DNA of 64,000 bases from Calocera cornea HHB12733 (lineage: Eukaryota > Basidiomycota > Dacrymycetes > Dacrymycetales > Dacrymycetaceae): positions 165,833 to 229,832 of the forward strand of contig KV423931.1 in NCBI GenBank assembly GCA_001632435.1, in the 5' to 3' direction. Below the pieces are notes generated by a model. That model saw only the letters and a list, made by a program, of their open reading frames with translations. It ran no database searches and was not told the DNA's origin. A program made the position numbers and the translations under genes. Shown one piece after another: positions 1 to 10,376 of this stretch. How positions within the stretch are numbered: the first letter of the stretch is position 1; the number at the start of each line of letters is the position of its first letter.

Positions 1-61
1 CATACTCCCCGCATAATACCTCTTCTCGCTCCTCAAGCCTCGCCCTCATATCCACCTCACC

Positions 62-1254
62 ATGTACGGCAAGCTCACTTCCCTCGCTCTTCTTTCCCTT
101 GTCGCATCGGTGCAGGCCGCCGCCATCCCGAGACAGTTCAAGTCCAGGGATGTCGATGCGTCCGCGGTCACCGAGGTGAGCTCCTGCGATGCAAGCCATA
201 TGCACCATACTTACGCAGGTTCAGATCCTCTCCGACGGCACGGCATCAGCGACGATTCTTCTTCCCGATAGCGACATCCTAGCACATACCATCGTGGGTC
301 GCGATGACTCGAACCCTCTCGCTGGCATCCTCGGCCTCGTGGTGCGTTTCAGCGTTGCCTGACCCGTGTATATGCGCTTAACTCCTTTTACAGGACGGTC
401 TCCTAAACAGCCTCGGCCTGCCAGAGGGACTTGTCAACTCGACGGAGTCGGTACTCAACACCATCGCGGGTCTGCTGCTCGTGGAGAACCCCACTGCAGC
501 CGGCTCCGATACACTCGCGCAATATGTCATGGCCGCGTCGGTCAACCAGTCTACACCTCTCTTCTTGGTGCCTGCCAACAATGCGAGCAGCTCTACATCC
601 GACCCGTCCTCGGCTGGAAAGACGCTTGTCACCATCCACGTACCCATATTGGATCAGACGAGCGGCCAGATGGTCGACACTTGCCTGACGTATGATCCGA
701 ACCCCGTCGCCTCATCGACTCTCGCTGCCATTCCCTGCACTCCAGATGCCGGCCACATGTCCCAGATGTTCATGTATGATAGCTCGACGGGAGTGGTAGA
801 GCCCATGTTCGACAGCGCGGATGAAATGGATCTGGCCACGCAAACTCCTTCCTACGTGGTCAACGCTGCTAGCATCGCTGGCACGACTGCACCATCTCCC
901 AATCCGTCGAATGTCCTCATTGTCTTCACACCTGCGACGGACAGTGTATCGATGTCTACGGCCGCTCTACCGCTCTCCAGAGTCGCGACTACGGGTATGG
1001 ATACTGGCTCTTCGGCCACTGCCGATGATGGTACCGCTTCGGCCACCGCGGGTGATGGCACCGCTTTTGCGTCCACGACTGGGGACGACAGCGACGCAGA
1101 CTCAGATTCGGACAATACTGACGGCGACAATCAGATTGATCAAACCGACGTGTCTGCTTCTGGCGCTGGTGCCGATGAGGCCTCGACGGTCATGGATGGC
1201 CAGATGGCGGCAGCTAAGTGTGACGACGAGTCTGTTGACGAGGAGAGCAGCTGA
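62..1254 (+). CDS. Secreted Ser/Thr/Asp-rich protein, unknown function
   Basis: Model: join(62..175, 219..341, 394..1254), 365 residues, all phases consistent. The N-terminus is a textbook secretion signal (MYGKLTSLALLSLVASVQA) followed by a likely kex-type processing region around residues 20-30. The middle part (about 40-230) is a globular, hydrophobic/aliphatic region with several NxS/T sites and few cysteines. The C-terminal 100 residues are low-complexity, rich in Ser, Thr, Ala and Asp, as in cell-wall-associated or heavily O-glycosylated fungal proteins. I do not recognise a catalytic domain. The start is the first ATG, in a good context about 60 bases into the window. Its 3' end converges on the minus-strand gene ending at 1441. 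Secretion is well supported; any function would be a guess. Confidence 0.75.
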
Positions 1255-1440
1255 GTGAGTCCAGCGCTGGCGCTGTCTGTAACATAAACACAAATAATGC
1301 ATTCCAACATGGTTCAACGATCGAACATGCTCTAAGTCTATTGTTGAGTCATAGAGAGAGACCTTTGGGATCATTGTCACCCCGAGGGTAGCCAGTACTC
1401 CCACAAACATCCTCCCATTGGTGTCTTCCTATTTTACAAC

Positions 1441-2310
1441 TTACTCCAGATCGTGCGACCTCATCGTGGCGGCCGTCGTGGATGGTCTTCCCAAGCTCTG
1501 AACACTGTCGTACGTCTCGTTCCCATACGGTGCTTTGGGCGGCGTTTCTTCGCTTGTCCTGTCGTCCATAACTTCCATCATGCTCCTCCTCTCCCCCCTC
1601 TCAGGTGACACCTCCTCCACGCGACCCGTCCACCCGGTCCGGCCCCGCTCCTCCTCTACCTGATGGTTATGCAGTGCAATTTCGTGTACTGTGTCTCCCT
1701 CCTGGCGACCTATCACGTCGAGCAGGTGGAGGATCGCTCCGCGCCGCTGCTGGGAGGGGAGCACGTCGTAAGGCGGCGGGGCCGCGAGGCGGTCGGCTGC
1801 CCTCCCCCTGGGGCGGGACAGGGAACGAGTCGGCTGAGAGGGAGCAGTCGCCGTCGCCGTCGCCGTAGATGCTGTTGGAAGGGAATTCGTGGGTGGAGCA
1901 GGAGGCGTGGAGGGGATATACGTCCTCGGGAAGAGGAAACTTATGATCTAGCCTCTGTCAGCTCTGCGCGTCATTGTGCAATCGTCGGTCGAAACTCACT
2001 CCATGGTACAGCCCCGGCATGCGCCATCGAATACAGCACAGCGCTAGCAGGAGGAGGAACGCCCCGCCAATGGCGCCCCCTACGACGACAGCGACGATCG
2101 GACCGGTCCCCCACATCATCTGACCGTCTCTGCGCTCCGCGTGGGAGTGGGCGATCAGGCACGCCGAGTCGAAGTCGACAATATAAAGCAGTGGTAGGTC
2201 TGAGCTGAGGTGGGCCGAGCGGGAGTGGGCAGCTGATTGAGCAGGCTAGTGATGATGGCAAGGACAGAGCGTGGCGCACGCTGGATGGTGTCAGGTTTTA
2301 CGTCGTTCAT
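1441..2310 (-). CDS. Single-pass membrane protein with long cytoplasmic tail (5' end unresolved)
   Basis: Minimal model complement(join(1441..1947, 2000..2232, 2280..2310)), 256 residues from the ATG at 2310. The diagnostic feature is a strong transmembrane helix (GPIVAVVVGGAIGGAFLLLL) followed by a positively charged stop-transfer (CCIRWR), in the exon 2000-2232. The 169-residue tail is proline-rich, then charged, with a PPPYDVL motif and an acidic end. This is the common basidiomycete layout of short ectodomain, one helix and disordered cytosolic tail; the gene at 18051-19903 has the same plan. The frame stays open upstream of 2310 to about 2500 without another ATG, so one or more 5' exons and a signal peptide are probably missing from this model. 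Function unknown. Confidence 0.5.
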
Positions 2311-4257
2311 GCCCGTTGCCTGCTGCTGCCAACGCGCAACGATGCGCAACGCGAGAAAGCAGCGAGCCGAATAGCTGAGGCTGAGGCTGAGAGCCCAGAG
2401 CACGGGGATGCGTCTCGACGTCACGAGTACCGTGCTCTGGCGCACAACTACTGTGCGGGGGAGGTCAGGCCATTGCTGGCGCACGGAGTTCCAACAAGGA
2501 GGGAGGAGAGGGGCTTAAAAGGCGCATGGTGCCGTCATTAAGAGGTGTTATTCGGCATAGAGAGGAGTACGTAAGGCAAGAAGCATGCTGTTCGGGACCA
2601 GGGGAGCGGGGGAGAAGCCTTCAGAAGCTGGGCCGGGGTTACGAGGGGAGGAGCACCAGTGGCTCTTCATGGTAAGTTGGCACCGGGAAACGTAGAGTTG
2701 ATCAACCCCGTTCTTGTCGAGGAAGAAGCCGGAGCTCGAGAACAAGAAGACCAAAGGGGTAGGTCATGCGCAGACAAGCGAGTACTGACGGGCCCGACCG
2801 TGCTTCTCAGCTGGTCGGCCCCGCTTCCCACGGGTCCACCAGACAATGGTCGCCTTTCACTGTCTCAGCAGATCAAGCAGTATACTGAGTCTCGCTCGAG
2901 TAGAGAAGCAGACAGCAGAAGAGCAGACAGCGGATCTGCAAGCCCGCAAGCAGCTGCCCTTTGTCCCATATTTAACTTCCCCAAGCGTTCCAATGCGAAC
3001 GGCCCGCCCCGGGCTTTGTCTCACGTCTTCCCTGAGTAGGTCCGCGATACAGCGCAGTTGACGTATATAACGCCGGCATGGACAACGGCAACGGCAAGGG
3101 TGGCGACAAGCGCCGTCCGTTCGGATCACGGCATAATTTCCTCTGGAATCCCTAGGCCCTTTCCCTGAGTCCCAAGCTAGACCATACCAGAAGTGCCGCA
3201 AGCGCCACAAGGCAAGGGTTGTCGCACCCTGACAGCAGCGCCCAGGGAAGCGAAGCGCGAGGAGATTACATGAAATCTAGTAGAACATTACGGCTGTGGA
3301 GTGCTTAACAGGCCCTTTGGGTTCTGCAGGGCTCAGGGCCTGCAGACTGGAATCCGCGGGAGTGGCCGGGGTGGTGGTGGTGCGCCGACTGATGGGGGCG
3401 ATAGGTGGTGATAAGAGATGGATGTCGATTAAGATAGGGATGGGGATGGGGCGGGAGATTAATATGGCTTGCACAGCTCATACTGTACAGGAGATGGATG
3501 CGGCTGGGCCTGGATGGGGTCGGGGCGCGCGCGCGGGGCGAGGTGTTGGGGCGAGCAGGGGCTGGGCGCGGGTTGGGCGCTCCAATCCCGCACGGAGGCC
3601 CGATATGGGGTGCGGTGCAGGAGACATGTAAGGCACAGGTACCATTGCGCAACTGAGTGAGTGACTGCTGTTGTCTGAGCTGTCTGGGCGTGCCGGGGTG
3701 TGAGAAATCTGAGAATGTGTCTGTTTGTCTGGGACAATGGGACTGGCATGCATGGTCCCGAGCCGGATCCGGTTGGCTGGGAGTGGGACAGGAGGCTTGG
3801 CTGGTTGGTTGGTGGCAGGCAGCCGAGCGTCGGGGCTACATGCACGGCAGCTGCGATAGGTATCCGGCAGCGTGTGCTTCCACGCCGAGGAAGAGGCCAG
3901 CAGGCAAGCCGAGCGGCTGATTGCCGATGACAGGACCGGTTCTCGCTGTTAGAGTGTGGAAGGCGCTCGAAGAGGGCAGGCGGGGCGGGAAATGTGGCCT
4001 GAACGGGGACCGGGTGTGGGCGGGGCGGGGGCAATCCGGGCGAGGCATGGCCGCGCCGGGCGCTGTAGCAGCGTACCGAGGGGGGCCGATCGGACGGTGT
4101 GTGCGAGGCAGGTGGAAGCAACTGGCATCATCACATCGGCCATCGGCGTGTGATCCGCTCCCGGCTTCTCGCGCCCTGAGCGCCGCGCTCGGGTGCGGCT
4201 GGCGAGAGGCGAGGCGGCGCGAGTGGCGACCACGGCCGTGGGTGGCCTGGTCGCACG
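2311..4257. other. Intergenic, 1.9 kb, no supported gene
   Basis: GC-rich stretch with many overlapping short frames on both strands but no frame with domain-like sequence, splice-consistent exons or codon pattern like the neighbours. Missing 5' exons of the minus-strand membrane gene may lie in 2320-2850. From 3480 to 4200 the DNA is G-rich on the plus strand and gives long spurious Pro/Ala/Arg-rich frames. Confidence 0.5.
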
Positions 4258-4267
4258 CCTCCGCCTC
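4258..4267. repeat. Left target-site duplication of MITE
   Basis: The ten bases CCTCCGCCTC are repeated exactly at 4741-4750, directly outside the two ends of the inverted-repeat element. Exact flanking direct repeats of this kind are the footprint of a cut-and-paste insertion. Confidence 0.9.
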
Positions 4268-4424
4268 GAGATATTTCCCCGTTTGCCCACTTTGCGGAGC
4301 CAGATGGCCCGAAATGCCCCAGCGGGTGCAATTTCCCTGATTGCCCACTTTTTGACGCGGACAGAGGACCCTGACGGCCGAGTCTACACTTTCGTAGTAG
4401 TTTTGCTACTGAATTTTGTAATGA
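4268..4424 (+). repeat. Left terminal inverted repeat of the MITE
   Basis: Pairs with 4584-4740 on the opposite strand. The first 96 bases (to 4363) match without error; after three mismatches the match resumes (GACCCTGACGG, then TCTACACTTTCGTAGTAG) and fades near 4424. Confidence 0.9.
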
Positions 4425-4583
4425 TATTCAGTCTGTGCCGATAACTCAACAAAACACTCAAAATCAATTGTAAAGAGCAAGAATAAAAGTCTGTCCAGCA
4501 CTATGGAGCTTTGTAAGACAAGCAGACCTTGAGTTTGGCATACTTTTGGTGTTTTCCTATAAAATTTGTCGAAACTGTAGATT

Positions 4584-4740
4584 TCATTACAAACTTTAGT
4601 ATCAAGACTACTACGAAAGTGTAGAATTGACCGTCAGGGTCGCGTGTCCGCGTCAAAAAGTGGGCAATCAGGGAAATTGCACCCGCTGGGGCATTTCGGG
4701 CCATCTGGCTCCGCAAAGTGGGCAAACGGGGAAATATCTC
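4584..4740 (-). repeat. Right terminal inverted repeat of the MITE
   Basis: Reverse-complement partner of 4268-4424. Near identity of the two arms points to a young insertion, or to recent gene conversion between the arms. Confidence 0.9.
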
Positions 4741-4750
4741 CCTCCGCCTC
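4741..4750. repeat. Right target-site duplication of MITE
   Basis: CCTCCGCCTC, identical to 4258-4267. Confidence 0.9.
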
Positions 4751-4803
4751 AGGGCTGTCCGCCTCTGACACCACACAGGCCGCGCGGCCCACTCTCGCCC
4801 TCC

Positions 4804-4810
4804 TTTATAA
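4804..4810 (+). promoter_or_regulatory. TATA-like box upstream of AN1 gene
   Basis: TTTATAA in an otherwise GC-rich stretch, 236 bases before the ATG at 5046 and just downstream of the MITE. The distance implies a 5' leader of about 200 bases, which contains a short CCGTCA tandem run near 4870-4893. Sequence match only. Confidence 0.35.
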
Positions 4811-5045
4811 GCACCCCCTCCTATCGCACTCGCCCCGCCCCTCTCCTCTCCCCCCACAAGAGATCATTCCCCGTCACCGTCACCGTCACCGTCCGACACA
4901 AACCACCACCGTCGCCATCGTCGACCAACAACAGCCTACAGCGCATAGAAGAGCACTTGCATACCGCTCACACTAGACGCATACACACACCCTCCCCGCT
5001 TCCCGTTATCTGGCACACGACCGCTATCCCCCCAACCATCCCACA

Positions 5046-5382
5046 ATGCCTGCCAAGCGTCGCTGTCAGGTGAGCACCATCCCGTATACTGCAGCAGGAT
5101 CGCATAGCTGACAACGTGTCCAGTTCACGGGCTGCACATCTGCCGCCCTCCGCATGATCGGCGAGTGCCCCAACTGCTCCTCCAACTTCTGCGGAAACGT
5201 GAGCCCGCCCCATCTTCCCCCTCTACAGCACCGCTTACTGATTCCCCGCGCAGCACCGACTCCCGGAAGACCACATCTGCCCCAAGCTGAGCGACTGCCG
5301 CCAGCAAGCCTTCGAGCGCAACAAGGCTCGCCTCGAGAGCGAGCGCACTGTCGCGAACAAGATGGGCACCGCGCAGTCATGA
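5046..5382 (+). CDS. Small AN1-type zinc-finger protein
   Basis: Model join(5046..5069, 5124..5198, 5254..5382), 75 residues. Almost the whole protein is one AN1 finger: Cys7 and Cys12 form the first pair, ECPNC the second, then the signature CGNHRLPEDHIC (C-x2-H-x5-H-x-C). A short basic/charged tail of about 30 residues follows. AN1 domains bind zinc and occur in stress-response and ubiquitin/proteasome-associated proteins (Cuz1/ZFAND families). This one is a stand-alone finger, much shorter than those proteins, and carries neither A20 nor UBL domain. The first exon ends after eight codons, as is common in this genome. A MITE sits about 300 bases upstream. The fold is certain; the role is not known. 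Confidence 0.88.
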
Positions 5383-6699
5383 GGCGCCCGCGACTCGCGG
5401 CGAGGGCTGAGTAGGCCGAGGAGCCGGGATCGGCGATGGGGTGGAGCGAGGGGGCCGGTGCGCGTATGGTGAGGGCGCAGACGCGGGGTGCCAGCGGGCG
5501 GGGCGCGCGTCAGAGCTGTAACGCACTATCGCACGCCCATCCGCGCGCGGTTAGCCGCCCGCCCTGCCTCCTCCTGCCTTCCGCCACCCCTCTTCTCGCC
5601 CTCTTCTCCCCTCCTCGCCCCCCCTCCGCCTGTTCTCCGTTCTCGCTCGGCCTCCCCTGTACCGGCCCCTTCCAACTACTTCCCCCTCTCCCACATCCAC
5701 ACCCACTGTTCCAGCACCACACCCGGACTATCATACACGCGCCTGCCGGGCCAGGGCTCCCCGCACCGCGCAAGGATAGGACATAGCATACCTCCACAGC
5801 TGCTGCACCTTTTACCCAATTACCCAGTCTCCAGTGCCAGCTGCAGTTCTCCCCTTTATCACGTTTCACGCTTCTCCCCTTCTCTCGCTCGATAAGTTAT
5901 TAATCTCCCGCTTCTCTTCCTTGTACACTCGCAATCCCATTCTGTACAAACTCACCTGCTTCCCTGCCTATCTGCCTGTCCGCTCCCAGCCCGTAGCATG
6001 CACGAAAGTGTGCCCCAGCCAGCAGGGAGCGAGCGAGCGAGCGAGGCTCTATTGTATGCGTCATGCCCGCCCCGCTAGCCTCGGCGGTATGCGCCGAACC
6101 CGATTGGCTGCGTGCGGGCCGCGCCGACGCGGCCCCGGATTCTGGGAGGGCTTTCTCCGGCGGGGTGAAGGGTCGACCTCCCGTCCATATCCCCATCCAC
6201 CTTCCCAACAACTCCCTATCCACCTATCCACCTTCGGTTGATAGCCCTATTACTCTGCTTGTCGGTGTACTTGAGTGCTGTAAACGGTTGACGATCACCC
6301 CTTTCCTCGCTCCACGAACACAGGAGCTTGCCGGCTCACGTGCACACGCTCAATCAGTCACATCAGGTGCGCGATGCCCGTCCCTATTCAGCACCGGCTA
6401 CTTGCAATTGCCTCTGCCTGCCGCTGCCTTCACATTCCCTTCTGCTCCTCTTACCGTTCATAGTTGAGCGTCCCGTCCACGGCGGGACCCCTCTGTTGCT
6501 TTCGGGCTATTTCTTCATACCGCTTTCCCCACTTCCCCACCTTCCCCACCTTCCCAGCTCCCTGCGTTCTAGCGTCCTCGTCTTCTCGGGTTCGCTCCAC
6601 GCCCGTCCTCTTCTCGCCTTGCCGTTCTGCCTCTTCAGTTCGACTCTCTGGTTCTGGAGTGCACCCAGCTACAAAAGGAAACGAAAAGATAGGAAACTG
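5383..6699. other. Intergenic, 1.3 kb, C/T-rich
   Basis: Holds the 3' flank of the AN1 gene and the promoter of the aminotransferase. The plus strand is strongly pyrimidine-rich (5560-5900, 6400-6640), with small tandem runs such as (GAGC)n near 6027-6045 and CCCCACCTT-like repeats near 6530-6560. Long frames here are compositional artefacts. No gene seen. Confidence 0.6.
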
Positions 6700-8276
6700 A
6701 TGGCCCAACGAGTGCAGCAGATCGCCTCCCACCTCGCAGCACCCAAGATGTCCGGTGCGCCCCCATCCCCCTTCCTTGCCCATACGCCATATGCTGACCC
6801 AGCTCCCCGGCGCACAGAAGCCCTCTTCGCACAAGTGCCGCTCGCCCCGCCCGACAGCATCCTCCAGCTGCCGATCAGGTACAAGGCCGACCCGGCGGAG
6901 AAGAAGATCAACCTCTCTGTCGGTGCCTATCGGGATAATGAGGGTCGGCCGTGGGTCTTGCCGGTCGTCAAGAAGGTGCGCTAATCTGCCTCATCTCTCC
7001 GTGCTACGGGTGGGAGGGCTGATGAAGGTAATTCGCGCGGTAGGCGACGGAGAAGATGCTGAATGACCCGGGGATGGATCACGAGTATCTCCCGATTGTG
7101 GGGCTCCCGGAGTTCACGAGCGCCGCGGCCAAGCTGATCCTCGGCACGGAGAGCAAAGCGCTCAAAGAAGACCGTGTTGTCAGGTGGGCAAGCCCATAAC
7201 CCTTATGGCAGAGAGCGGAGCTAATGCGATTGGGTTGTTACGGGTTGCAGCATTCAGACCCTCTCTGGCACAGGCGCGAACCATGTCGGCGCCCTCTTCC
7301 TCTCGCGCTTCTATGCGTGGAACGGCCCGCGCGAGCTGTACATCTCCAAGCCGACCTGGGGCAACCACAAGTCCATCATGACGAATGTAGGGATCACCCC
7401 CGTCGAGTACCCGTACTACGACCCGGCGACCATCTCGTTCAACTTGGAGGGCATGCTTTCTGCGCTCAGCGCTGCGCCGGAGCGGTCAGTGATTTTACTC
7501 CATGCGTGTGCGCATAATCCTACTGGGGTGGATCCTACGCCTGCGCAGTGGGAGAAGGTCGCGGACGCGATGCTGGAGAAGAAGCATTATGCCTTCTTTG
7601 ATTGCGCGTACCAGGGGTTTGCGAGCGGTGATCTGGACCGCGATGCCGCCGCACTGAGGTACTTCGAGCAGCGTGGTGTGCCGATGCTGGTCTGCCAGGT
7701 ACGTGCCGCATATAGTCAAAGACCGTGCAGGCTGACGTGCATACACAGAGCTTTGCCAAGAATGCAGGGTTGTACGGCGAGCGCGTTGGTGCGCTGCACG
7801 TTCTGTGCGCGGATAAGGATGAGGCGTCCCGCGTGCGCAGTCAACTGTCCATCATCGAGCGCTCTGAGATCTCAAACCCGCCCGCGTACGGCGCTCGCCT
7901 GGTGTGTAAACTGGCGATCAACATCTTGCACAGCTGACAGATTCCCCAGATGGCCATGATCATCAACGACCCGGAGCTATTCAAGCAGTGGAATGCGGAC
8001 ATCAAGACGATGGCCGAGCGGATCATCTCGATGCGCGAGCAGCTGTACGACATCCTCACCAAGGAGCTGCACACACCCGGCAAGTGGGATCACATTACCA
8101 CCCAGATCGGCATGTTCAGCTTCACGGGTCTCAACACGGAGCAGGTGCAGACGATGATCGAGAACGGTCATGTCTACATGACGGCCGACGGGCGCATCTC
8201 CATGGCCGGCCTGAACACTAGCAATGTCCGTTACTTTGCCGAGACGCTCGACAAGGTCGTCCGCGGCCAGCTATAG
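6700..8276 (+). CDS. Aspartate aminotransferase (class I, PLP-dependent)
   Basis: Model join(6700..6754, 6818..6975, 7044..7183, 7251..7698, 7749..7901, 7950..8276), 426 residues. It interconverts aspartate and oxaloacetate with glutamate and 2-oxoglutarate. Family motifs are clear: the N-terminal NLSVGAYRD, the LSGTGANHVG cofactor loop, the HACAHNPTGVDPT substrate region, YQGFASGD, and SFAKNAGLYGERVG with the PLP-binding lysine at residue 271. The length is that of a cytosolic enzyme plus about 16 residues. A second in-frame Met at residue 17 (MSEALFAQVP) is where most cytosolic forms begin, so the basic N-terminal stretch MAQRVQQIASHLAAPK may be a weak organelle presequence or leader. Which compartment it serves cannot be settled from sequence. 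Confidence 0.95.
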
Positions 8277-8408
8277 GCGCGTTTTCGAGGGCATACCAGG
8301 GCCGGAATAGAATGATACAAGAGTTTGTAGCTTTAATAATGAGCCATTTCTAGACTTACAATTGCGTGCACGTAAGTCTAAGGATATCTAATGCGTTCGT
8401 GAGGTGTT

Positions 8409-9942
8409 CTACAATGTTGTTGCTGGGGCGAGAGCAGAGATGTCGGCAGATGTCGCCTGCCCGTCAAGCATCAACTCTGCCATGCATAACCCCGTTCCGG
8501 GCCCGTGTGTCAGACCCCACACATTGTGCCCCGAGGCAACCCATAACCCCTTTCCAAGCTTGCCAATTACCGGGTTGCCGCCTCGAGGTGGATTGGGCCG
8601 GAAGCACGCCTGCTGCACCTCGATCTTTGCGTCCTTGAACCGGTCAGGAGAGATGACGTTCATGTACTCGACGAGCCGCTGGACGGCCTTGCTCGACGGG
8701 CTGACCTCCTTCGCGCGCGTCGGCAATGCTAATCCGTCACCGGTGCCAGCACCGCAGACATACACCGTGCCGTCAGGTCGGGGGAAGACCTCGGGGCTGC
8801 CGTAGCGTCCGTCCGGCATGCGGATGGAGGAAAAGAGGGCTTGGGCTGGGATGAGTTGGTCGCTGGGGGGGCGCATGATGATGGAGGTTGATGCTTCGCT
8901 GTGCATCCAGCTCAGTCACCCATTTGAGTAGTCTCACGTGAGTGCGCACCTCGGGCAGATTCCGCCTGCTGCTCCGGCTCTCTTTCCCAGTACCTTCTTA
9001 GCCAGTTCTCCGGTCCAGGGCCCTGCGGCGAAGACGACGTCCGTTGCAGGGAAGGTGTACTTCTCGCCGAACTCGTCGGTTGCCAGCACGGCTTTCGGCG
9101 AACCGTCTTCCTCGAACTGCATCCCATCCGCCATAGCAATCGACACTTTGACGCCCTTCTCCATCGCCCTCTCGACAAGGAAGGTGGTCAACTGGTAGGG
9201 AGTTACTTGGCCCGTCGTCTTTGTGTCACCAATGACACTGCCAGAGAGTTAGCATATCTCGTGGTAGAAGGAGTCAAGTCGACGCACCTGATGTCCTCAA
9301 CCTTTCCTAACCACTCAGAACCTGCCAACGACTTTGTCTTCTTGCTCGCAGGACCTAGAGCATTGATTTCGAGGTTGAGAGTCTTCATACGGCGGTAACC
9401 CCATAGCTACAGACAGCGCGTCAAACAATGCAGTTAAACAGGAGATGACAGCACGCACCTTGTCACCGCCATATTCCTGGGCTAACTCGTCATGCAAACG
9501 AAATGATAGTTTCCCAAGAGATGCAGTATATGGCTGATGCCAGTCTTCAGCCAGGAATCCGCCGCCCTTCCCCGATGAACTGCGATCGACTGGGTCAGTT
9601 GGCGAGTTTGAATCGAGGACTACGATGCTGTAACTCACCCGGCAGCAATGAAGCTCGCTTCCACAATATGAATGGCGATTTCTGCGCTATTGAACTGTAA
9701 AGCCTCGTTTGAGAAACGGACTCCATGACCAGAAGAGCAGGGTTCTCACCGCAGGATGGCGGGTGAGGTAGTAACTACATCTCCCGTTTTAGCAAGGGCT
9801 CCGCACAATCATTCCGTAAGCCTGCGAGCGCGACTCACGCAGTGGAAGACCCAATGACGCCGCCCCTTTTTGTCTGTCAGCTATATGGTCAGATCACATC
9901 TGCCTGACGAGCGTACCCAATGATTACAATCGAGCGCGACAT
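8409..9942 (-). CDS. FAD-dependent oxidoreductase (DAO family, TDA3-like)
   Basis: Model complement(join(8409..8898, 8950..9237, 9288..9406, 9459..9579, 9639..9694, 9750..9774, 9839..9865, 9917..9942)), 383 residues. The first two exons assemble the Rossmann motif VIIGGGVIGSSTA (GxGxxG), which binds the ADP part of FAD. It continues with a SGKGGGFLAEDW segment typical of the fungal DAO proteins related to yeast Tda3, then VIGDTKTTGQVTPYQ and the C-terminal VCGAGTGDGL and GHNVWGLTHGPGTG motifs that contact the flavin. The acceptor of intron 1 is the less usual AAAAAG, chosen because it alone rebuilds the Rossmann motif; the acceptor before the last exon could also be 12 bases earlier. Substrate unknown. 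It converges on the aminotransferase, with 132 bases between stop codons. Confidence 0.85.
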
Positions 9943-10376
9943 GGTGGTTGCTCGTTAACGTTGACTGTCGCTGGTGGAAGCCTCCGAGTCAATGGAGGCT
10001 GATATTCATATCCAGATGTGGAGATCAGTCCGACATCGCGACATCGGCTGCTGTTCCTGGAATGCAACATGGCCTTCGCCCGCTCTCATCGAGACTCACA
10101 AGGAACCTTGAATTCAGCAACAACTGCTACATATTAATGCGTCGGTACGAGGGAGAATTTCAGCCGAATGCTGCTTCAGCTCCACGGCTGCGCTGGGTTG
10201 CTATGGCATCGAACACGCTGCATATTAGGCACAGTCTCTACTCCTGTCATCGCCGCGATCGCAACCTCGGTTTTATACACGCCAATCACTCTTAAGCACA
10301 GAGGTGCATCAAAACCGCATGGCGATACATATAGTACTTGGTCGGCAGAGCCGACCGTCAAAGCTAGCCAGCAGGT
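9943..10376. other. Intergenic, 434 bp
   Basis: Promoter side of the oxidoreductase and 3' flank of the seven-helix gene. Short frames only; no motif, RNA gene or repeat recognised. Confidence 0.6.

Larger units (their letters stand above)
4268..4740. mobile_element. Non-autonomous DNA transposon (MITE), MULE-like, 473 bp
   Basis: The element begins GAGATATTTCCCC and ends with the reverse complement GGGGAAATATCTC. The terminal inverted repeats are about 157 bp: 4268-4424 pairs with 4584-4740. The outer 96 bp are a perfect match; a few substitutions occur further in. It is bounded by exact 10-bp direct repeats. The roughly 160-bp centre is AT-rich in a GC-rich neighbourhood and has no coding capacity, so the copy is non-autonomous. 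Long inverted repeats and a 9-11-bp duplication are the established hallmarks of Mutator-like elements, and the GAGATA start resembles the maize Mu terminus. Superfamily assignment is inference, since no transposase is present. It lies 63 bp upstream of the putative TATA box and 305 bp upstream of the ATG of the AN1 gene. Confidence 0.9.

Noticed and set aside
3459..4348. Long Pro/Arg/Ala-rich frames on both strands
   Set aside because: Composition effect of a G-rich strand; no splice-consistent exons or motifs.
5436..6480. Pro/Ser-rich frames on the plus strand
   Set aside because: Pyrimidine-rich promoter DNA of the aminotransferase; translations are low-complexity only.
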